Shown: positions 59,268 to 64,000 of the stretch, piece by piece
Layout: each line of letters opens with the position of its first letter
Position numbering within the stretch: the first letter of the stretch is position 1
Notes under the pieces: generated by a model
The model's input: only the letters and a program-made list of their open reading frames with translations
Database searches by the model: none
Told to the model about the DNA's origin: nothing
Position numbers and translations under genes: made by a program
Assembly (NCBI RefSeq): GCF_950023065.1
Contig: NC_088680.1
Span: forward strand, 63,091,350 to 63,155,349
DNA from: Planococcus citri
Lineage: Eukaryota > Arthropoda > Insecta > Hemiptera > Pseudococcidae
Reading direction: 5' to 3'
Length of the DNA stretch: 64,000 nt

Positions 59268-60720
59268 TTTGCCGTTTTTTTCCTCCAACGACTCGGTTTA
59301 CCTTTACAAGACAAGCAAAACAGAATAAAAAATTAATTAAATTACCATCACGACCGGAATCTACAGGTGTGTACTGTGCAGCTGGTAAACAAAAACACAT
59401 CCTTTATTAGCACACAATACCTATAAAGCAGATTCCTCATCATTAGCTTGAGAACTTGCGGCCACAATACAGACTACAGAGCATGTGGACAGAGAAAGGC
59501 AAAGATAGGTAGGTAAACTCGAGCATTTAATTTAGCCATTTCCAATTCCCATGCCATTGCCAGGTAGGTATAGAAGTGCACAAGGCCGAAGGGTATTCAA
59601 CTCTTGTTCGCTAATTATAATAATTTACAGACACGTATTTATGCTGTACTTCGACTTCGACATATATACGTACGTATGTAGTGGTGCATTGCATACTGCA
59701 TACAGTATATATACGTTATACGAGTACACCCTATGACGATTATGACGATTGACTGACGGCATTTGGTAAAATCGTAAGTCGTAACAGGTATGGTATAATT
59801 AGGTATACTAATTTGAAATCGACTTCGACATCGATATCGATTTCGTTTTCGGACCGTTACAGATAACCATAATCGCTTCGACCATTAACTCAACGATCAA
59901 AAATATCTTTTTTTTCCGCTCGCGATACAAGTAGGTACCTACCTACGAAATTTTAATCGATTTTTCCCGTTACCTTAATTCGCGTATTTGCCAATCTATC
60001 TGCAGTACCAATGACAAAATAACTTTTTCGCACTGGCTATACAAGTATAAGGTTATCTCTGTGTGCGATAACCGTATATATAAAAGCTTAACCTTGTCAT
60101 CTGGTGTCTGGTGCGTTTATTTCATTTCACGGCGAACGGTCACCAGATGAGGTCTATTTAGCGAGCCGTTTAACTCTCGTCGACGAACAATCGACAACGG
60201 TATTGGTATAGGTAGGCGAGTATCGTAATAATAATGGACCACGTTTGCCATAATACGATAATAATATAATGTTTTCATGTAGGTATCTGTCTGTGTCCAT
60301 GTCTATCAATTCAAAGCGCGTCAAAACAATCGAACAGATCAGTTGTTTATTGTTGCCATTTGTCATTATTTTGTCATTCATAAGGTAAACTCTTCTTTTA
60401 TCTCGAATGAGAATTCATTCAATTTAATCATCATCAAATTGTATAGGAGGATGGAGGATATAGAAATAAATAGGTAACATCTTGTTAGCAGAATTTTATA
60501 GTTTGAGTTGGTTAATTAAGAATTTGAGCACCCTCCCAACACATTTTTTGTTCAATTTTTGTTTTGCATCAACATTTCCTTCAAATTGATTTCAATTAGA
60601 CCTTCTCAGGAAAAATTACAGAAATCATGATTGTCCAATAGCCAGGCTTTGGAACCAAAACTCACATTTGGGGGAATTGAGAACCAAAAGCATCCCAAAG
60701 TAAATGACAAAATTGATCTA
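59268..60720 (-). promoter_or_regulatory. probable 5' UTR/promoter side of the PEAK-like gene
   Basis: This stretch is less repetitive and less T-run-rich than its surroundings, and lies directly upstream of the first coding exon. At 60097-60106 and 60141-60150 TCATCTGGTG and CACCAGATGA form an inverted pair containing E-box (CATCTG/CAGATG) motifs. TATATATAAAAG lies at 60075-60086 on the + strand, but I see no + gene behind it. The transcription start cannot be placed. Confidence 0.35.
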
Positions 60721-60729
60721 TTCCCATAG

Positions 60730-60879
60730 TTACAAAAATTGAATTTTTTCAATGAACTTTGAAAGTTTAACCCCTGCATTAGTTTTCAGGCCATGCATTT
60801 CTGCAATGAACGTTCCAGGCAATTCGAGTTCGAGGACAATGTCTTCTTCTGGACCGGATCTCTCTTGCCAGGGCCAGTT
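60730..60879 (-). other. possible terminal exon or gene relic
   Basis: Read on the minus strand from 60879: NWPWQERSGPEEDIVLELEL, then PGTFIAEMHGLKTNAGVKLS and a TAA at 60730-60732. The first two thirds are GC-richer than the flanks and have coding-like composition; the end is AT-rich. An in-frame TGA lies just before it, so a splice acceptor near 60880 (TTTTGAG, weak) would be needed. I do not recognise the protein. Confidence 0.25.
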
Positions 60880-60899
60880 CTCTCAAAATGTGAAATACA

Positions 60900-62900
60900 A
60901 AATGATCAAACATGTTTACCAAAATTTCAAAGTGTCACATTCTAAACTTTGAAAAAAATCCATCAATTCTCAAATTCATCACCCCCCTCCAAAATAAAAA
61001 AAATTCAATCCGAAATCGAAACAATTCCAGGTCTACAAAGCACTCAAATATTCCCCAGCAAAGGTCCGACTTTGATTTCAAAGACCCAATTTTTTGGGGG
61101 GGAGGGGGGAAGAAGGGTATACCAAAATCAAAGTGAAATTTTGTTGACAAAGTGTTTTCTCCTAAATCGCGTTTTAACTTCAAATTCCAAATTTAAACTG
61201 ATGTGGAGGAACAGAGAAGGAAATTGATCCAAAAACCATTTTTTGAGTTTTTGAACACCCCCTCAAAAAAAAATTGGTAAAACTGGGAAATAACCTTAAA
61301 CGGTTTCAATAATATGTGCTAATTCTTAGTATCTGCTAAAAATGTGAACAATTTCACCACCTTTTTTAGGGAGGGGGAGGTGAAGAGGAAGGGGGTACTC
61401 AATTACTCAATAAAAATCGATAAAAGGGCATAACTCGTCTTATGATAGTTATGGAAAGCTATTTTCCAAATCGAAAGGTCTCAACGAGTACTCGATTCTA
61501 AAAATATAAGGAAGGGTCAATTGAGGGTCCCAAATTTGGGGAGGGAAATGCTAAAATAAAAATAAAAAATTGTGAGAAAATGTAGATATTTTAACCTTGA
61601 ACCCAAAATTTGAACCGATTTGGTTCCATAAGAGAAGAGAATCTCCTTAAATTCCAAATTTTTAGGAATTTTGCATCCCCCCCCCCCCATTTTAAAAAAA
61701 CTGAACCGCAACTACAACATATCCTCAATATCAATTTCGCCTCTGAGCTAGGAAACTAATTTTTTTACAATGTGTAAGCTTTTGCTCTTAAAAATACCTC
61801 GTGAAGGGACAATTTCTATTTCGAGAGCTACAAATTTGAGGGAAGGACGCTAAAATCAACATAAATATTTTTGGAAAAACGATAATTTCAAAAAAAAGTT
61901 CATCCGGCAGAATAATCCAAAAACTAATTTTTAAAATTTTTGAACCCTCTTCCCGCGAATTTCGAAAAAACTGAAGTACATACGAGTAGTACAGCCTCAA
62001 CATAAGTATTTCAACATTGGGATGAAAATATTAAATCAAAGTTGAAAATACGAGTAAGTCTTATGAGACCAAAGTTAGGTACATTTCTCCTCTCCTAGTT
62101 CAAAAGAGCGTGTTCTAAAATTCCTCCTGACTAAAATTTTCAGCAGCAATGTTGATTTTTCGTATGGAAGGAGGAAGAGGTAGACAAATTACTTACTATT
62201 GGCAGTTTTTTTCAAACGAAATGTACCTATTTAAATCATCTTCTGTTCGAAAATAATCACTTTTGATCCATTCTGGAGCCCCCAGAGAGTTTAAAAAAAT
62301 TCTACGTATCTTGAGGACTTTAAAATTGCTTTGGTAGGCGAGGGAGTGAATTTTGGCACCTAAAATTTTGGATGATGTTCAATATGAACACTCCACAGCT
62401 TCCACAGGTTCATTTCGTTAAAAAAAATTACCCGCGAAAAAATAGAAATAGGTACCTACCTATTTTTTTTTTAAAAATCGTCAAAAATCTCAAAAGTAAT
62501 TTCGACATTACCAATATTACTTATCCACAAGGGTTCTTATATGCTTTGTTATTTTGAATTTGAAAATTTTCATTAACGTTCGCGAACTTTTGCAGCAAAA
62601 ATCAAAATTTACGAATATTGCCAACTCTGAAGTCTAAATCGACGCATGTCTCACTTCAAGTGATTTCCCTGCTCGCTCGTTTCTTTAAAAAATTCGGAAA
62701 TTCAAAAATTCACTAATTCATCATTTTTTCCAAACGATTTAAAATTTTTGGAAAATAAGTTTCAAAATTCAATGTCTGGAATTCAGGGGGAAAGAAGGTG
62801 AACAATTATTTGTGGAAAATTTGGGAATTCAAATTTTCAAAAATTTAAATAAATCGAAGTTGAATGTGGAGCAGAAGGTTGAAAGTCCCATTTTAAAGTT
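60900..62900. other. AT-rich intergenic DNA, no gene seen
   Basis: Contains poly(G) near 61088, poly(C) near 61679, and scattered CCCTC and GAGGGGGA patches. No element ends, RNA gene or exon supported. Confidence 0.4.
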
Positions 62901-63900
62901 GGAGAAGCAAAAAAAATTAAATCGATAATTTTGACCAAAAAAACTCGATTTTTCGACAATTTTGATGAAAAAACAGGTTTTTGAGCAATCTTGGCCAAAA
63001 AAAACTAAACTTTCTGATTCAAATTTTTACAAAAAAAAAACGGGTTTTTGTGCATTTTGATTGACAAAAATGTGTATTTTTTTTACAATTTTTACAAAAA
63101 GAAAGTTGCAATTTTGGACAAAAAAGGTAAGTAGGTACATGAGACTGATTTTTTTACATTTTTGGCTTTTATGACATAAAAAGTAAGATTTTCTGGAAAT
63201 TTTAACCGGAAAGACTGTTTCTTTTTCTGTAATATTGGTAAAAAGAAGACTTCTTAGCAACTTTGATTTTTTTTTTTTTGAAAAACGGGATTTTTTGACA
63301 ATTTTGAAGGAACAGTCTTTTATATTTTACTCGTATATTTGGCCAAAATTAACATTTTTCGGTAATTTTGATAAGAAACTAATTTTCCTTTTCAACTTTG
63401 GCAGTAAAAATAGATGTTTTGGTGAAAAAAACAACTTTTTCTGAAAATTTTGACCATAAAAAAAGGCTTTTTGATGATATTGATAAAGGTATGATTTTTT
63501 TTGTAATTTTGGCAAAAGAGTAAGATTTTTTGGTGAAATGATTAGAAAAATGTTTTTTTTTTGTGACTTTGACTTGTAACAAAAAACTCAAAACTTTCCA
63601 AAAATTTTGACCAGAAAAGAAGGGGTTTTCTAAATTTTTGCAAACTCAACAATTCAACTTTTAATGACAATCTGGGGTAAACGATGAGATTTTTTGACAA
63701 TTTAGATGAAAAACCTAATTTTTTTGCAACTTTGACAAAAACGTAGGTAATAGCTAAATTTTTTGCAAAAAAAGCATGATTTTCAAGAAATGACCAAAAA
63801 AATGTTTTTTCAGTAATTTTGGCAAAATTAAACTTTTTGAGAAGTTTTAAAAAAATAAAACAGAAAAAACAGGTCTTTTCATGCAATTTTGAAAAAGAAC
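62900..63900. repeat. degenerate short repeat of GATTTTTTGACAATTTTGACCAAAAA type
   Basis: Words such as TTTTTGACAATTTTGA.AAAAAA and TTTTTGCAA.TTTGACAAAAA recur about every 40-60 bp to the end of the window. The frames found here (up to 114 codons, Phe/Lys-rich) follow the repeat and are not genes. Confidence 0.5.
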
Positions 63901-64000
63901 TGAATTTTTACCCTGCACTTTTGTGTATTTGAGATGGTGAAATTTGGGAAAAGTGGGCTCAGGAAATTGGTCATTCGGAAAAATGGCAATTTGGGAGCTC

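Noticed and set aside
60075..60086. TATA box for a plus-strand gene
   Set aside because: TATATATAAAAG is present, but the first ATG downstream opens only a few codons and no plus-strand exon follows within the window.
63235..63886. Phe/Lys-rich frames on both strands at the right end
   Set aside because: They follow a short AT-rich repeat, occur on both strands, and contain no domain.

Overview
The window is animal nuclear DNA, most likely from an insect: AT-rich, with short conserved exons, GT-AG introns and large repeat-filled introns. Frequent TAGGTAGGTA and ACGAGTA words hint at a sap-feeding hemipteran (scale insect or aphid relatives), but that placement is tentative. I support three protein-coding genes. 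They leave most of the sequence as introns and intergenic DNA packed with satellites and small transposons.

Left part (+ strand, about 3.6-23.4 kb): the 3' end of an alpha-catulin gene (alpha-catenin/vinculin family). Four phase-0 exons (3624-3674, 9614-9898, 10004-10210, 22975-23112) encode the last 226 residues, and two poly(A) signals follow. Upstream exons must lie left of the window. Its introns hold a 5-bp-TSD DNA element (5.5-6.6 kb), dispersed copies of a GGTTCTGCGCCAGGA box (8.3-9.4 kb), a roughly 315-bp tandem array (12.7-15.0 kb) and a roughly 72-bp satellite of about 45 units with a roughly 990-bp higher-order period (18.8-22.1 kb). A hAT-type MITE with a perfect 8-bp TSD lies upstream at 0.78-1.2 kb.

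Middle (23.4-35.7 kb): no gene seen. It holds T-rich 3' flank, a degenerate AGCTTTTCAACTTT array (26.7-28.7 kb) and a nine-copy complex array (31.2-35.1 kb) with a small nested palindromic MITE.

Right part (- strand): a two-exon gene for a 282-residue secreted glycoprotein of unknown function (35.8-36.8 kb). Just upstream on the same strand is an 11-exon gene for a PEAK1/PRAG1-family pseudokinase scaffold (37.5-59.3 kb, 1257 residues, all splice phases consistent). Its introns contain a 1.77-kb TA-flanked fold-back element (44.1-45.8 kb), a tRNA-derived SINE fragment (53.3 kb) and a 1.8-kb minisatellite (48.1-49.9 kb). That minisatellite carries at least 14 exact copies of GGTCANTGACC, the inverted-repeat-1 nuclear-receptor (ecdysone-type) half-site pair. 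From 59.4 to 64 kb there is promoter-side and intergenic DNA with one weak candidate exon.

Both conserved genes belong to adhesion/cytoskeleton signalling (catulin: Rho-GEF and cytoskeletal scaffold; PEAK family: Src/Grb2/Shc scaffold). I see no direct evidence that they are functionally linked here.
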